Below, piece after piece: positions 35,209 through 45,124 of a stretch of 64,000 nucleotides of DNA. The notes under the pieces were generated by a model. That model saw nothing but the letters and a program-made list of their open reading frames with translations, had not been told where the DNA came from and ran no database searches. How positions within the stretch are numbered: position 1 is the first letter of the stretch; each line of letters begins with the position of its first letter. The translations under genes and the position numbers were made by a program. The stretch is from Balneolaceae bacterium (GTDB lineage Bacteria > Bacteroidota > Rhodothermia > Balneolales > Balneolaceae), in assembly GCA_017640665.1 (NCBI GenBank), contig JAEPQE010000001.1, positions 1 through 64,000 of the forward strand. Direction: 5' to 3'.

Positions 35209-35238
35209 TGCTGATTACTTCTTAGCTGACAACTAACA

Positions 35239-35275
35239 TGTCCGTTAGCGTACACCCTCTGTATAAAACCGAACA
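35239..35275. promoter_or_regulatory. UAS D: double palindrome upstream of P9
   Basis: TGTCCGTTAGCGTACA (35239-35254), CCCTC, and TGTATAAAACCGAACA (35260-35275). It resembles UAS C most closely, and the similarity continues in patches down to the promoter. Confidence 0.8.
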
Positions 35276-35328
35276 TCTTTTCTTCTAAAATCAGTGCTTT
35301 TAAGCTTATTTATGCTGTTTGGTTAGTT

Positions 35329-35344
35329 TGGTATGATTGTTGGC
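35329..35344 (+). promoter_or_regulatory. sigma-54-like promoter of unit P9-ATPase 2
   Basis: TGGTAT-GATTG-TTGGC begins 54 bp after UAS D and 51 bp before the P9 start. It would drive a unit of about 15 kb ending at 50650. Confidence 0.55.
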
Positions 35345-35379
35345 ATTATAACTTAGAATTCCAATAATCAGCTATTACA

Positions 35380-37845
35380 ATGGTCAAAAACTATATCAAA
35401 ATTGCGTTTCGTAATCTCTTCAAGAATAAAACCTATTCCGGTATAAATATTTTTGGTCTTGCTGTTGGTATCTGCTGCTGTGTTCTTATTGGTTTATATG
35501 TTCAAAATGAATGGAGCTATGATGAATTCCACTCTAAATCAGATCGTATTTATCGGATTTGGTATGAGGAAACCATGTCGGATCAACGAGTTCTTACAAA
35601 TACGGCAACTCCAGTTAAACTTGGGCCAACCATTCGTGAAAATATTCCTGAAGCGGAGCATATAACCTATGTATATAATTTCAACAATTTGGTTACTACC
35701 GAAGACAAGCCTGATGTACAAAGTGAAAACTTTCAGGTCGTTAATAAAGATTTTTTCCAAATATTTGATTTTGAATTACTAACTGGAGATGCATCTTCAG
35801 TATTCAATAATCCTTCTTCGGTTGTCCTTTCCGAGTCTGCAGCGCAACGATTACTAGGAGATCAAAATCCCTTAATGAAAGTCTTATCCATTCGTTTAGG
35901 TGATACCTACTATCCATTCACTGTGACAGGAGTAATTGAAGATGTACCTTCGAATTCAAGTCTATCCTATAATATTCTAATGCCAATTGAGAATCTCGAA
36001 GTATTGATTTCCGAAAGAGGAAGAGAAAGCTGGTTTAGTATTTATGGAGGTACTTTCATCACCTTAAATGAAGGAACAAACCCTGAAAATCTGGATAGTA
36101 AATTCGCTTCTATGATGGAACGTGAGCTTGGTACCGAAACCTTTGAGGAAACGAACTATACTATTCATTTGCAGCCTTTAGAGGATATTCATTTAAATAC
36201 CGAACTTGATGGAAATCTTATTTCTGTAAGCGACCCTGTTTATTCTTACATCCTGAGTGCCATAGCAATTCTGATTTTAATTATTGCTTGTATAAACTTT
36301 ATGACGTTATCCATAAGTCGTTCAACATCGAGGGCTAAAGAAGTAGGAATAAGAAAAACTATTGGTGCATATCGCCAACACCTGATGTTTCAATTCTGGG
36401 GAGAAGCACTTTTAATGACCGGAATTGCTTTTCTAATCGGACTCACTTTTGCTGAACTCTTACTTCCTTACTTCAATAATCTGTCCGGGACCGATTTAAA
36501 TCTAATTTATAGCCCCGATATGGTTTTAATACTAACAGCTACCGCTACATTAGTTAGCCTCTTTGCAGGAATTTACCCTGCATTGATTCTATCCGGGTTC
36601 AAACCGATTGAAGTCCTTAAAGGTAGAATTAAGTTAACCTCTGGTAAAGGACGTTTTCAGGAGGTTATGGTAGTTTTTCAGTTCGCATTATCAATCACTT
36701 TAATTATTGGAACAATTACCATTCAACAACAAATGAATTATGTTCAAAAAAAGAATCTGGGCTTTCAGAAAGATCAGGTATTGGTAATAAATAGCGGCCT
36801 TACAAATACCGCCCAAAACGAACCGGATGAAGTTTTTCAACAAGCATTAAGAAATAAAGAATTATTTGAAAGTAAACTTAATATCGGCCAGGGAATCGAG
36901 GCAATAACCGTTTCTTCATATACTCCTGTTCAAACTGGCGGGTGGTTTCAAATGGGTTTTAGTGATAATGATGACCAAATTCGAAATATTCATGGAAATG
37001 TTGTTGATGCAGAATTTATAACATCCCTCGGAATCAATATAAAACAGGGGCGCAACTTTTCAGATGAAAATACAAGCGATTCACGTCAAGCTATTATAGT
37101 TAACGAAGCTACAGTCGAATATTTCGGCTGGGAAAATCCGATTGGAGAAAGACTTCCCGGACCCGAATTCTCCGATCATGAAGTAATCGGAGTAGTTGAG
37201 AATTTCCACTTCGAGTCTCTCCATACCTCTGTTAAGCCACTAGTTTTAGCAATGTCATTTGACTTGCTCTTTTCAGGCATCCAGAATCTTGGAATAAATA
37301 ATTCCTTTAATCCCAGAATGTCTATGACTTTAACCACCTCGGATATTCAGGAAACCGTTAGTATCATTCAGGATGAGTTCAAAACTATTATGCCGGGAAC
37401 ACCATTTACGTATTCATTTGTAGATCAGGCACTAGATAATCAATACCGTCAGGAACAGCGACTCAGCCAAATTGTAAGTACCGGCTCTTTACTGGCTATT
37501 ATTATTGCTTGCCTAGGACTATTTGGACTCGCATCGCTCATGGTAACTCGCCGAACAAAAGAAATAGGAGTAAGAAAAGTTCTGGGGGCTTCCTCCTCAC
37601 GGATCTTATTCATGATTAATGCACAGTTTACTCTGTTGGTTATTGTTGGTTTTGTGATTGCAGCTCCAGTTGCGTGGTTTGGGATGAACAATTGGCTCAA
37701 AGGTTTTGCCTATCAAATGGGGATCAGTATCTGGACATTTATAATTGCCGGTTCTGCAAGCCTACTTATCGCCTGGCTTTCGGTGGGATATCAATCATTC
37801 AAAGCCACCACTATCAACCCGGTAGAAAGCCTGAAGGGAGAGTAA
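35380..37845 (+). CDS. permease P9 (QFWGE subgroup, longest)
   Basis: 821 residues, the longest permease and the first gene of the fourth unit. It belongs with P5 and P13: FtsX block 1 (about 287) reads LSISRSTSRAKEVGIRKTIGA followed by QFWGEA. The extra length is in the second periplasmic domain. An insertion near 470-495 contains NTAQNEPDEVFQQALRNKE, and another near 630-645 is Asn-rich (IQNLGINNSFNPRM). Block 2 (about 700) reads VTRRTKEIGVRKVLGASS. TM1 is Cys-rich (GICCCVLIGLY), as in P14 and P5. P10 begins 2 nt after its stop, so translation is probably coupled. Tail NPVESLKGE. Confidence 0.92.
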   Translation: MVKNYIKIAFRNLFKNKTYSGINIFGLAVGICCCVLIGLYVQNEWSYDEFHSKSDRIYRIWYEETMSDQRVLTNTATPVKLGPTIRENIPEAEHITYVYNFNNLVTTEDKPDVQSENFQVVNKDFFQIFDFELLTGDASSVFNNPSSVVLSESAAQRLLGDQNPLMKVLSIRLGDTYYPFTVTGVIEDVPSNSSLSYNILMPIENLEVLISERGRESWFSIYGGTFITLNEGTNPENLDSKFASMMERELGTETFEETNYTIHLQPLEDIHLNTELDGNLISVSDPVYSYILSAIAILILIIACINFMTLSISRSTSRAKEVGIRKTIGAYRQHLMFQFWGEALLMTGIAFLIGLTFAELLLPYFNNLSGTDLNLIYSPDMVLILTATATLVSLFAGIYPALILSGFKPIEVLKGRIKLTSGKGRFQEVMVVFQFALSITLIIGTITIQQQMNYVQKKNLGFQKDQVLVINSGLTNTAQNEPDEVFQQALRNKELFESKLNIGQGIEAITVSSYTPVQTGGWFQMGFSDNDDQIRNIHGNVVDAEFITSLGINIKQGRNFSDENTSDSRQAIIVNEATVEYFGWENPIGERLPGPEFSDHEVIGVVENFHFESLHTSVKPLVLAMSFDLLFSGIQNLGINNSFNPRMSMTLTTSDIQETVSIIQDEFKTIMPGTPFTYSFVDQALDNQYRQEQRLSQIVSTGSLLAIIIACLGLFGLASLMVTRRTKEIGVRKVLGASSSRILFMINAQFTLLVIVGFVIAAPVAWFGMNNWLKGFAYQMGISIWTFIIAGSASLLIAWLSVGYQSFKATTINPVESLKGE

Positions 37846-37847
37846 CT

Positions 37848-40277
37848 ATGCTAAGAAATTACCTGAAGCTCGCTATCCGAAATCTGTTCAAGAATAAAAC
37901 ATTCTCTGTTATCAATATTCTTGGATTAACCCTTGGGTTTACCTGTTTCATCCTGCTTTCCCTATTTGTGTTGGATGAACTCTCTTTTGATACATTCCAC
38001 GATGATTCCGATGAGATCTACCGGGTGATTCAACATATTACCGAATCATCCGGTGACTCTCGGAATTTAGCTACAATCGCGCCTTTAGTTGGTACAGAAG
38101 CTGAATCCAGGTTTCCGGAAGTTACCGATCAGACTCAAATTATATCCATCGGGAGAAACACTGTTGGTAACGAACCTCTTGAACGTGACTATGAAACCAT
38201 CTGGATTGCTGATGAGAACTTCTTTCAGTTTTTTGATTTTGAATTCATTGACGGAGACCCTACTACTGCACTTTCCCAACCCGATAATCTGGTTATTACA
38301 GAATCAATTGCGTTAAAATATTTTGGTGATATTGATGTAGTTGGGCAGTCTTTATTTACTAACACTTATGTAGCAACCATTGCGGGTGTAATTGAAGATT
38401 TCCCTGCCAATTCGCATTTAAGTTTTGAATTGGTACACGCTGAACCAACATGGGCGAGAGAAATTTCGGGATGGAACGAGTTTGTGACTACAAACTGGAC
38501 TTCAAACTCGATGGTTACTTATGTTAAAATGCAGTCCGGTTTTGATAAAACTGCTTTTGAAAATAAACTTACTAATCTCGTTACCGGAAATTATTCTGAT
38601 GACGTAGAATACACCAGCTCATTTTCCCTTCAGCCTTTAAAAGATATCCATCTTTATTCAGCTGATATACAGGGAGGACTGAACGCAAACCAAGGCAGTC
38701 CGCTCTACCTCTATATGTTCTCAATTGTAGGTGTTTTGATTCTGATTATTGCCTGTTTTAACTATATGAATCTTTCCACTGCATCAGCATCACGAAGAAC
38801 CCGCGAAGTAGGAATGAGAAAAACTTTGGGTGCAGTAAAGGGGCAATTAATTACTCAGTATCTCGGAGAATCTTTAGTTATTGCTTTATTATCTCTGGTA
38901 CTTGCTGTTACAACCGTTGAGCTCTCTCTTCCCTGGGCTAACGAACTAACGGGAAAAGAACTGTTTCTGCCATTTAATAATTACCTGCTTATCATCGGAT
39001 TGCTTTCAGTTGCACTAGTTTCAGGTATTCTTTCCTCTTTATACCCTGCTTTTTTCTTATCCAAGGTGAACCCTGCTTCGGCATTTAAAAATGAAGTGAA
39101 AATTGGAAATACAAACTTTTCTCTAAGAAAAGCGCTCATTATTACTCAGTTTGCTATTTCTATTGGCATGATTGCCACTACCATTATCATTTATCAGCAA
39201 CTGAATTTTGTAAAAGACAAAGAACTTGGCTTCAACAAAGAAAACCGTCTCGTTATCGATATTAATAGTGGTGCGTTCCGGAGTCAGTTCGAAAGCATTA
39301 AAGAAGAATTCGGCAAACTTTCTGAAGTCCGTAGCGTCTCAGCATCTTCAAGAGTCCCCGGAGAATGGAAAGTATTGCCGGTGGCAAACGTTGACCGAAC
39401 CGACTCAGATATTTCAACACAGATGAATTATGTAGCTGCAGATGGGGATTTTCTGGAAACTTTCGAGATTAATTTGCTTCAGGGAAGGAATCTTCGAAAT
39501 ACCATTGCTGATTCGAATTCTGTACTTATTACCCAAACCGGAGCTAAGAGGCTTGGACTTGAAAACCCAATCGGGCAAATTGTACATATACCCAGCACAA
39601 TATGGAATGGAGATTTTGCTGAACAAGAGACTCCTTTTAGCCCGGAAATAGTCGGGATTGTTGAAGACTTCTATTTTGAATCACTTCATCAAACCCAGAA
39701 ACCGGTAATGATTGCCTCCTATCGTAATCCTATACACAACATCGATTATTTCACGCTTAACATTGTAGCCGACGATTGGCAGTGGACCATTGCAAGACTG
39801 AAAGAAATCAGCTTCCGTTTTGATCCTGAAAACCCGATGGAATATACTTTCCTGGATAACAGGTTTGACGAAATCTATCAAGCTGACCAACTGAGAGGCC
39901 AACTATTTTTCATCTTTTCGATGGTGATCATATTCATTGCAGCAATGGGACTTTTTGCACTTGCTTCATTTACTATCGAATCCAGAGTACGGGAAATTGG
40001 GGTTCGTAAGGTATTAGGTGCATCTGTTCAGAACATTATTTATCTGGTTTGTAAAGACTTCTTATCGTTGGTAATCATCGGCTTTATAATTGCTACCCCG
40101 CTTGCATGGTATGTAATTGAGCAATGGTTAACAGATTTTGCCTATCGTATAAGTATTAGCCCTCTCTTTTTCATCCTGGCTGGGGTTATCGCAATCGGTA
40201 TAGCACTCATAACCATTGGATATCACGCAATTAAATCTGCCATGCTAAACCCTGTAGATAGTTTAAGGAGCGAATAA
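37848..40277 (+). CDS. permease P10 (duplicated MacB/FtsX type)
   Basis: 809 residues from ATG 37848. The open frame extends 58 codons upstream inside P9, but that part overlaps P9 coding sequence. The family opening MLRNYLKLAIRNLFKNK begins at 37848, with GGGAG (37836-37840) in front. FtsX block 1 (about 284) reads NLSTASASRRTREVGMRKTLGA followed by QYLGES. Block 2 (about 684) reads IESRVREIGVRKVLGASV. Both have Arg-Glu where most paralogues have Lys-Glu. The turn before the fifth TM reads LSSLYPAFFLSKVNPASAF, diverging from AGSYPA. Tail NPVDSLRSE. P11 begins 2 nt after the stop. Confidence 0.92.
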   Translation: MLRNYLKLAIRNLFKNKTFSVINILGLTLGFTCFILLSLFVLDELSFDTFHDDSDEIYRVIQHITESSGDSRNLATIAPLVGTEAESRFPEVTDQTQIISIGRNTVGNEPLERDYETIWIADENFFQFFDFEFIDGDPTTALSQPDNLVITESIALKYFGDIDVVGQSLFTNTYVATIAGVIEDFPANSHLSFELVHAEPTWAREISGWNEFVTTNWTSNSMVTYVKMQSGFDKTAFENKLTNLVTGNYSDDVEYTSSFSLQPLKDIHLYSADIQGGLNANQGSPLYLYMFSIVGVLILIIACFNYMNLSTASASRRTREVGMRKTLGAVKGQLITQYLGESLVIALLSLVLAVTTVELSLPWANELTGKELFLPFNNYLLIIGLLSVALVSGILSSLYPAFFLSKVNPASAFKNEVKIGNTNFSLRKALIITQFAISIGMIATTIIIYQQLNFVKDKELGFNKENRLVIDINSGAFRSQFESIKEEFGKLSEVRSVSASSRVPGEWKVLPVANVDRTDSDISTQMNYVAADGDFLETFEINLLQGRNLRNTIADSNSVLITQTGAKRLGLENPIGQIVHIPSTIWNGDFAEQETPFSPEIVGIVEDFYFESLHQTQKPVMIASYRNPIHNIDYFTLNIVADDWQWTIARLKEISFRFDPENPMEYTFLDNRFDEIYQADQLRGQLFFIFSMVIIFIAAMGLFALASFTIESRVREIGVRKVLGASVQNIIYLVCKDFLSLVIIGFIIATPLAWYVIEQWLTDFAYRISISPLFFILAGVIAIGIALITIGYHAIKSAMLNPVDSLRSE

Positions 40278-40279
40278 CT

Positions 40280-42724
40280 ATGTTTAAAAATTACCTCAAA
40301 ATTGCCTACCGGAATATTGTAAAAGATAAATACTATTCATTAATCAGCTTTGTTGGGTTAAGTATCGGTTTGTCGTTCTTTGCTCTTATGCTCATTTTTC
40401 TTAACCATGAGCTAAATTATGATACTTCTTATTCTGATCATGACCGTATTTACCGCACCCTGCTCACATCAAGTCAGGACGATCTGGAGAATACTACCGC
40501 TCAGTTACCCCTTCCTTTTTCGGATGTAATAACCAGCGAATTGGAAGGTATTGAATCTGTATCTAAGGTATATGGTGTTCCACAGCAAATTCTCGAAACT
40601 GAAGTTATTCGAGGAAGGTTGGATGACATAGTAGCTACAGATGGAGCCTTCTTTGATATTTTCGATTTAGAGATAGTAGCTGGTAATTCAGAAAACCCAC
40701 TTGAAAATCAAATGAGCATAGTTCTTACTGAAACTACAGCCCAACGATTTTTTGGAGAATCAAATCCTATTGGAAAAACAATCGAGGTAGAAGCATACGG
40801 ATTGTTCACGGTGACTGCAGTTCTGGATGAAATACCTAATAACTCGAGCTTCCGGTTTACCGCAATAATGAATGCCAGTGTAGATCGGTATTTGGAAAAC
40901 TTTACAGGACCGGATTGGTTTAGAACATATTATACAAGTTGGAATGGCAGAGTCGCCCACAACTATATCAAACTAGATGAAGAAGCTGATCCTGAATTGA
41001 TTGCCTCTCAGTTACAGGAAATATCTGCTAACTATTTCGGGAATCCTGAAATCAACAGACGTTTTACCCTGCAACCCATCATCGATGTACATTTCAACTC
41101 CTCTGCTATTCAGACTAACATAGATGAAGTAAATGGTGTGCCCGGGAATATTCAATATGTGTACATCTTTATTGCTATTGCCGTCCTTATTCTTGTAATC
41201 GCATGTATCAACTACATGAATTTATCTTCAGCCAGGTCTATCAAAAGAACGGCCGAAGTAGGCTTGAGAAGTGTGTTCGGAGCTCAGAAATCTCAACTTG
41301 TCTTACTCTTTCTTGTTCAATCTGTATTGATGGCAACCATGGCCCTGATCCCTTCGCTTGGGCTGTTACAACTCATGATTCCTTACTTCGAATCTATTGC
41401 TGGCATTCAGTTGGCTTTAAGTAATTCTGATCTGATTAATGTAGGATTATCTGCTCTGCCGTTACTCTTAATAATTGGAATAGTTTCCGGCTCCTACCCG
41501 GCATTTATGCTCACAAAAAATGAACTTTCAAATACGGTAAAACAAACATCTACGGGATCAGTTCAAAGCTCTTTTTTCAGGAAAAGCTTAGTTGTAGGCC
41601 AATTCGCGCTTACATACATAATTGTTGTGTTAACACTGGTTACCAGCAAACAACTCGGTTATATCTTTGATAAAGAATTAGGATTCGAAAACGAACAGGT
41701 TGTAGTTATGGAAATCAATGATGGAAGGCTCAGAAACAGCATTCCTGATCTAAAACAGCAGATTTCTAGTCACCCAAATGTTATAGGTATAGCCGGATTA
41801 AGTCGTATGATAAGTGGTTACCGGGAGCCCGACATTGTGGAAGTTAGCAGAGAAGAGAATCCTGAAGAAAATTTACCACTCTCATTTTACGGCTTTGATG
41901 AGCATGTACTCCCACTGCTTGAACTCGATATTCTTCAGGGAAGAAATTTTCATTCTGAAGGAGGAGAAAACATCAATCGCTCTTCTGTTTTGATAAATCG
42001 GGCAGCTGCACAAATGCTCTTCAAGGATCAGTCTCCTATTAACCAAACTCTTTCGCTTGGTAATGAAGAGCCTCTTGAAGCTACTGTTGTGGGCGTGATT
42101 GAAGATTTTCACTACAGATCACTGCACGAAGAGATTGAACCATTGATTATTGGCTATATAGACAACCCATTTGTAGGTATTGATGATTTTGCAATTCGTT
42201 TATCAGGTAATGAAACAAGCGAAACACTGGCAGACATCGAACAAATTGTAGGCCAGTTTATAGAGCTGGATGAAGAAGCGGGATTAGAGTATGAGTTTCT
42301 GGATTCCATGATAGCAGATTACTATAAAATTGATGTGATCTATAAGAAACTATTCACAATAGGCTCTTGGGTTACCATCATACTGGCAATTGTTGGCTTA
42401 GTAGGGTTAACCTCCTTTTATGCAGAAATGCGTACCAAAGAATTTGGAATAAGAAAAGTCTTAGGAGCCTCCCTAAAAGATCTGGTTTCCATTCAATCTG
42501 CCTTTTTTGTTAAGCTGATTTTCATCGCCATTTTCCTGGGCATACCTCTTTCTTATTTTATCATTCTTGAGTGGTTGCAAAACTTTTCCTATCAGGTTGA
42601 TTTTGGAATAGTACAGTTTGCAATAGCAAGTACTGGCATATTCGCGATTGCACTGCTCCCCATTTGTATAATTGCTGTAAGAACCGCGCTTCAAAACCCG
42701 ATTTCTCAATTAAGAACTGAATAA
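40280..42724 (+). CDS. permease P11 (most divergent of the array)
   Basis: 814 residues. FtsX block 1 (about 292) reads NLSSARSIKRTAEVGLRSVFGAQ, so the basic RK before GA, kept in every other paralogue, becomes RS. It continues with LFLVQS in place of QFxGES. The region after TM4 reads SGSYPAFMLTKNELSNTVKQ and lacks the FxPxxVLKG motif. Block 2 (about 692) is more standard: AEMRTKEFGIRKVLGASL, with Phe for Ile. The last helix carries PICIIAVRTALQNPISQLRTE, the most altered tail. In FtsX proteins the RK-GA segment faces the ATPase coupling helix. The loss in block 1 may therefore change how this chain contacts its ATPase. This is an inference. Confidence 0.9.
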   Translation: MFKNYLKIAYRNIVKDKYYSLISFVGLSIGLSFFALMLIFLNHELNYDTSYSDHDRIYRTLLTSSQDDLENTTAQLPLPFSDVITSELEGIESVSKVYGVPQQILETEVIRGRLDDIVATDGAFFDIFDLEIVAGNSENPLENQMSIVLTETTAQRFFGESNPIGKTIEVEAYGLFTVTAVLDEIPNNSSFRFTAIMNASVDRYLENFTGPDWFRTYYTSWNGRVAHNYIKLDEEADPELIASQLQEISANYFGNPEINRRFTLQPIIDVHFNSSAIQTNIDEVNGVPGNIQYVYIFIAIAVLILVIACINYMNLSSARSIKRTAEVGLRSVFGAQKSQLVLLFLVQSVLMATMALIPSLGLLQLMIPYFESIAGIQLALSNSDLINVGLSALPLLLIIGIVSGSYPAFMLTKNELSNTVKQTSTGSVQSSFFRKSLVVGQFALTYIIVVLTLVTSKQLGYIFDKELGFENEQVVVMEINDGRLRNSIPDLKQQISSHPNVIGIAGLSRMISGYREPDIVEVSREENPEENLPLSFYGFDEHVLPLLELDILQGRNFHSEGGENINRSSVLINRAAAQMLFKDQSPINQTLSLGNEEPLEATVVGVIEDFHYRSLHEEIEPLIIGYIDNPFVGIDDFAIRLSGNETSETLADIEQIVGQFIELDEEAGLEYEFLDSMIADYYKIDVIYKKLFTIGSWVTIILAIVGLVGLTSFYAEMRTKEFGIRKVLGASLKDLVSIQSAFFVKLIFIAIFLGIPLSYFIILEWLQNFSYQVDFGIVQFAIASTGIFAIALLPICIIAVRTALQNPISQLRTE

Positions 42725-42736
42725 GGTACTCCTCCT

Positions 42737-45121
42737 ATGTTTAAGAATTATCTCAAAATCGCCTTCAGAAACCTGAAGAAACACAAAGTTTATTCTTCCA
42801 TCAATGTAATTGGCCTTGCAGCCGGATTGGCCTGCTTTATACTGGTAGGTTTATACATAAGCTACGAAACAAGCTTTGATAAATACCACGAAAACAAAGA
42901 TGAACTGTACCGTTTAGTTACCACCGGAGGCAGAGATGATAATTACGGGGGTATTGCCAAGGTAACTGCACCTTGGGGTGAAGCCGCTTTAACCGAAATT
43001 TCGGAAATAGAGTCCATGACACGTTTTGTATTTCATGGTACTTCATTAATGCGCTACAAAGAGAATCGTTTCTTTGAAGGAAACGGGTTCTTCGCAGACT
43101 CCTCTGCTCTCGAAATGTTTACCTTTCCTTTGATTGAGGGAGACCCGAAAACCGCTCTTGATCTACCTAACTCTATTATTATTGATGAAGATTTCGCTCA
43201 ACGATTTTTTGGAGAAGAAAACCCAATGGGTAAAACCATAATTGTTAGTGAAGAAACAGAGTATACGGTAACAGGTATCTTAGAAGAAGTTCCTTCAAAT
43301 AGTCATTTCACCTTCGACTTTCTTGTTTCTTTAACTTCATATACCCACCCCGATATTGATGACTGGCGAATCTGGAATCAGTTTTATACCTATGTACAAC
43401 TGAAAGATGGTGCTCAGGTCGCTTCTGTTGAAAACCAGATGCAGGATATTCTTGAGCTTAATCTTGGAGAACACTTTAATCCTGAAAGTAAAGCTACACT
43501 TCAGCCTATCACTTCTATACATTTAACATCCAATCTTTGGCGGGAAATGACCTTAAACTCCGATACCTCATCTTTGTATGCGTATGGGATAGTTGGATTC
43601 TTCATTCTGCTCTTGGCATGTATCAACTTTATTAACCTTATGACAGCCCGGGCTTCTACGCGCTTGAAAGAAGTTGGAATCCGAAAAACAATTGGAGCCC
43701 AACGAGGGGCATTAATCAGACAATTTTTGGGTGAATCTTTGATTGTTACCTTTATCGCGTTGATATTGGCTTTAATAATTACGGATTTATTTCTCCCCTC
43801 ATTTTCAGAATTATCCAGCAGTCCGTTTGATAATACGTTCTTATTAAACCCGATTATCCTGGGCTCGATACTGGTACTAACCCTATTGATTGGTTTTCTA
43901 TCAGGCATGTACCCAGCGTTTGTACTTTCTTCCCCGAAACCATCTTCCATTTTAAAAGGTGTTCAGAAAATCCAGGGAAATGTATTACTAAGAAAAGGTC
44001 TTGTCGTTTTTCAATTCGCAGCCTCCGTTGCCTTGATTTGTTCTACTCTGGTGATGCAAAAACAATTCAGTTTTATGCAAAACAAGGATCTGGGTTTTGA
44101 TAAAGAACAAGTCATTAATATTCCAATTCGGGATTTTACCATAAACCCTCAGTTTGAAACCATCAAAGAGGAGTTTTTACAAATACCGGGTGTAAACAAT
44201 GTTTCCTTTTCCGGAAACCTACCCGGAGGTGGAGACTGGGGCCTCCCTTATGTTGCTGACGGGATTCCCGAAGAAGATCAACCAACAATGCGGATGCTGG
44301 CTATAGATCATGACTTTGTTGAAACCTTTGGAATGGAGATTACTGAAGGCCGTGACTTTTCAACCGAATATTCTACTGATGTACAAGGTGGTTTTCTTTT
44401 AAATGAAGAAGCTGTAAAACAATTGAACTGGACAGAAAACACATTAGCTCAGTCTATATCTTTCCCCTTCGATCAGCTAGACATGAACAATAAACCTGTT
44501 CTTGGAGTTGTAAAAGACTTCCACTTCCGGTCAATGAAAGAAGAAATTGCGCCAATAATGCTATTTATTCCTCCAAATGGGTGGTACTCTCAGATATCAG
44601 TGAAAATAAATACCACCAATACCGAAGAAATTATAGCTGGTCTTGAAGAGGTTTGGGCTAAGTTCGATCCTGTGCACCCAATGACCGCAACCTTCTTCGA
44701 TCAACGGTATGGAAGACTACATCAGGTGGAAGAAAATGCAGGGACTTTACTTGGGTACCTGACTGCGGTAGCTATACTGATAGCTTGTTTTGGCTTGTTT
44801 GGATTAGTTGCTTTTTCAGCACAACAACGAACCAAAGAAATCGGAATCCGGAAAGTGCTGGGATCCAGTGTTCAGGGCATCGTTGGTCTTCTATCTAAAG
44901 AATATTTAGCATTGGTCATGTTTGGCTTTATTGTCGGGATACCTCTCTCCTATTACTGGATTTCCGGATGGTTAAATCAATTCGCTTATCAGACAAGTAT
45001 TGGTGCAGAAATCTTCGTCTTCACGTTTTGCATTACCGTTCTTGTTGCTATGCTGGCAGTATGCTACCAGGCAATTAAAGCGGCTTTATTGAATCCCGTT
45101 CAAAGTTTAAAAAGCGAGTAA
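42737..45121 (+). CDS. permease P12 (duplicated MacB/FtsX type)
   Basis: 794 residues, 12 nt after P11 with CTCCT but no purine-rich ribosome-binding site before ATG. After TM1 it reads SFDKYHENKDELYRLV. The first periplasmic domain is short, carrying AKVTAPWGEAALTEISEIESM, like P6. FtsX block 1 (about 278) reads NLMTARASTRLKEVGIRKTIGAQ followed by QFLGES. Block 2 (about 673) reads AQQRTKEIGIRKVLGSS, with Ser-Ser for Ala-Ser. The turn before the fifth TM is SGMYPAFVLSSPKPSSILKG. TM7-8 includes YYWISGWLNQFAYQ. Tail NPVQSLKSE. P13 starts 3 nt after the stop. Confidence 0.92.
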   Translation: MFKNYLKIAFRNLKKHKVYSSINVIGLAAGLACFILVGLYISYETSFDKYHENKDELYRLVTTGGRDDNYGGIAKVTAPWGEAALTEISEIESMTRFVFHGTSLMRYKENRFFEGNGFFADSSALEMFTFPLIEGDPKTALDLPNSIIIDEDFAQRFFGEENPMGKTIIVSEETEYTVTGILEEVPSNSHFTFDFLVSLTSYTHPDIDDWRIWNQFYTYVQLKDGAQVASVENQMQDILELNLGEHFNPESKATLQPITSIHLTSNLWREMTLNSDTSSLYAYGIVGFFILLLACINFINLMTARASTRLKEVGIRKTIGAQRGALIRQFLGESLIVTFIALILALIITDLFLPSFSELSSSPFDNTFLLNPIILGSILVLTLLIGFLSGMYPAFVLSSPKPSSILKGVQKIQGNVLLRKGLVVFQFAASVALICSTLVMQKQFSFMQNKDLGFDKEQVINIPIRDFTINPQFETIKEEFLQIPGVNNVSFSGNLPGGGDWGLPYVADGIPEEDQPTMRMLAIDHDFVETFGMEITEGRDFSTEYSTDVQGGFLLNEEAVKQLNWTENTLAQSISFPFDQLDMNNKPVLGVVKDFHFRSMKEEIAPIMLFIPPNGWYSQISVKINTTNTEEIIAGLEEVWAKFDPVHPMTATFFDQRYGRLHQVEENAGTLLGYLTAVAILIACFGLFGLVAFSAQQRTKEIGIRKVLGSSVQGIVGLLSKEYLALVMFGFIVGIPLSYYWISGWLNQFAYQTSIGAEIFVFTFCITVLVAMLAVCYQAIKAALLNPVQSLKSE

Positions 45122-45124
45122 ATC

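Noticed and set aside
37674-37847. Upstream extension of the P10 frame by 58 codons
   Set aside because: It overlaps the P9 coding sequence in another frame and lacks the family opening. ATG 37848 with GGGAG in front fits all paralogues.
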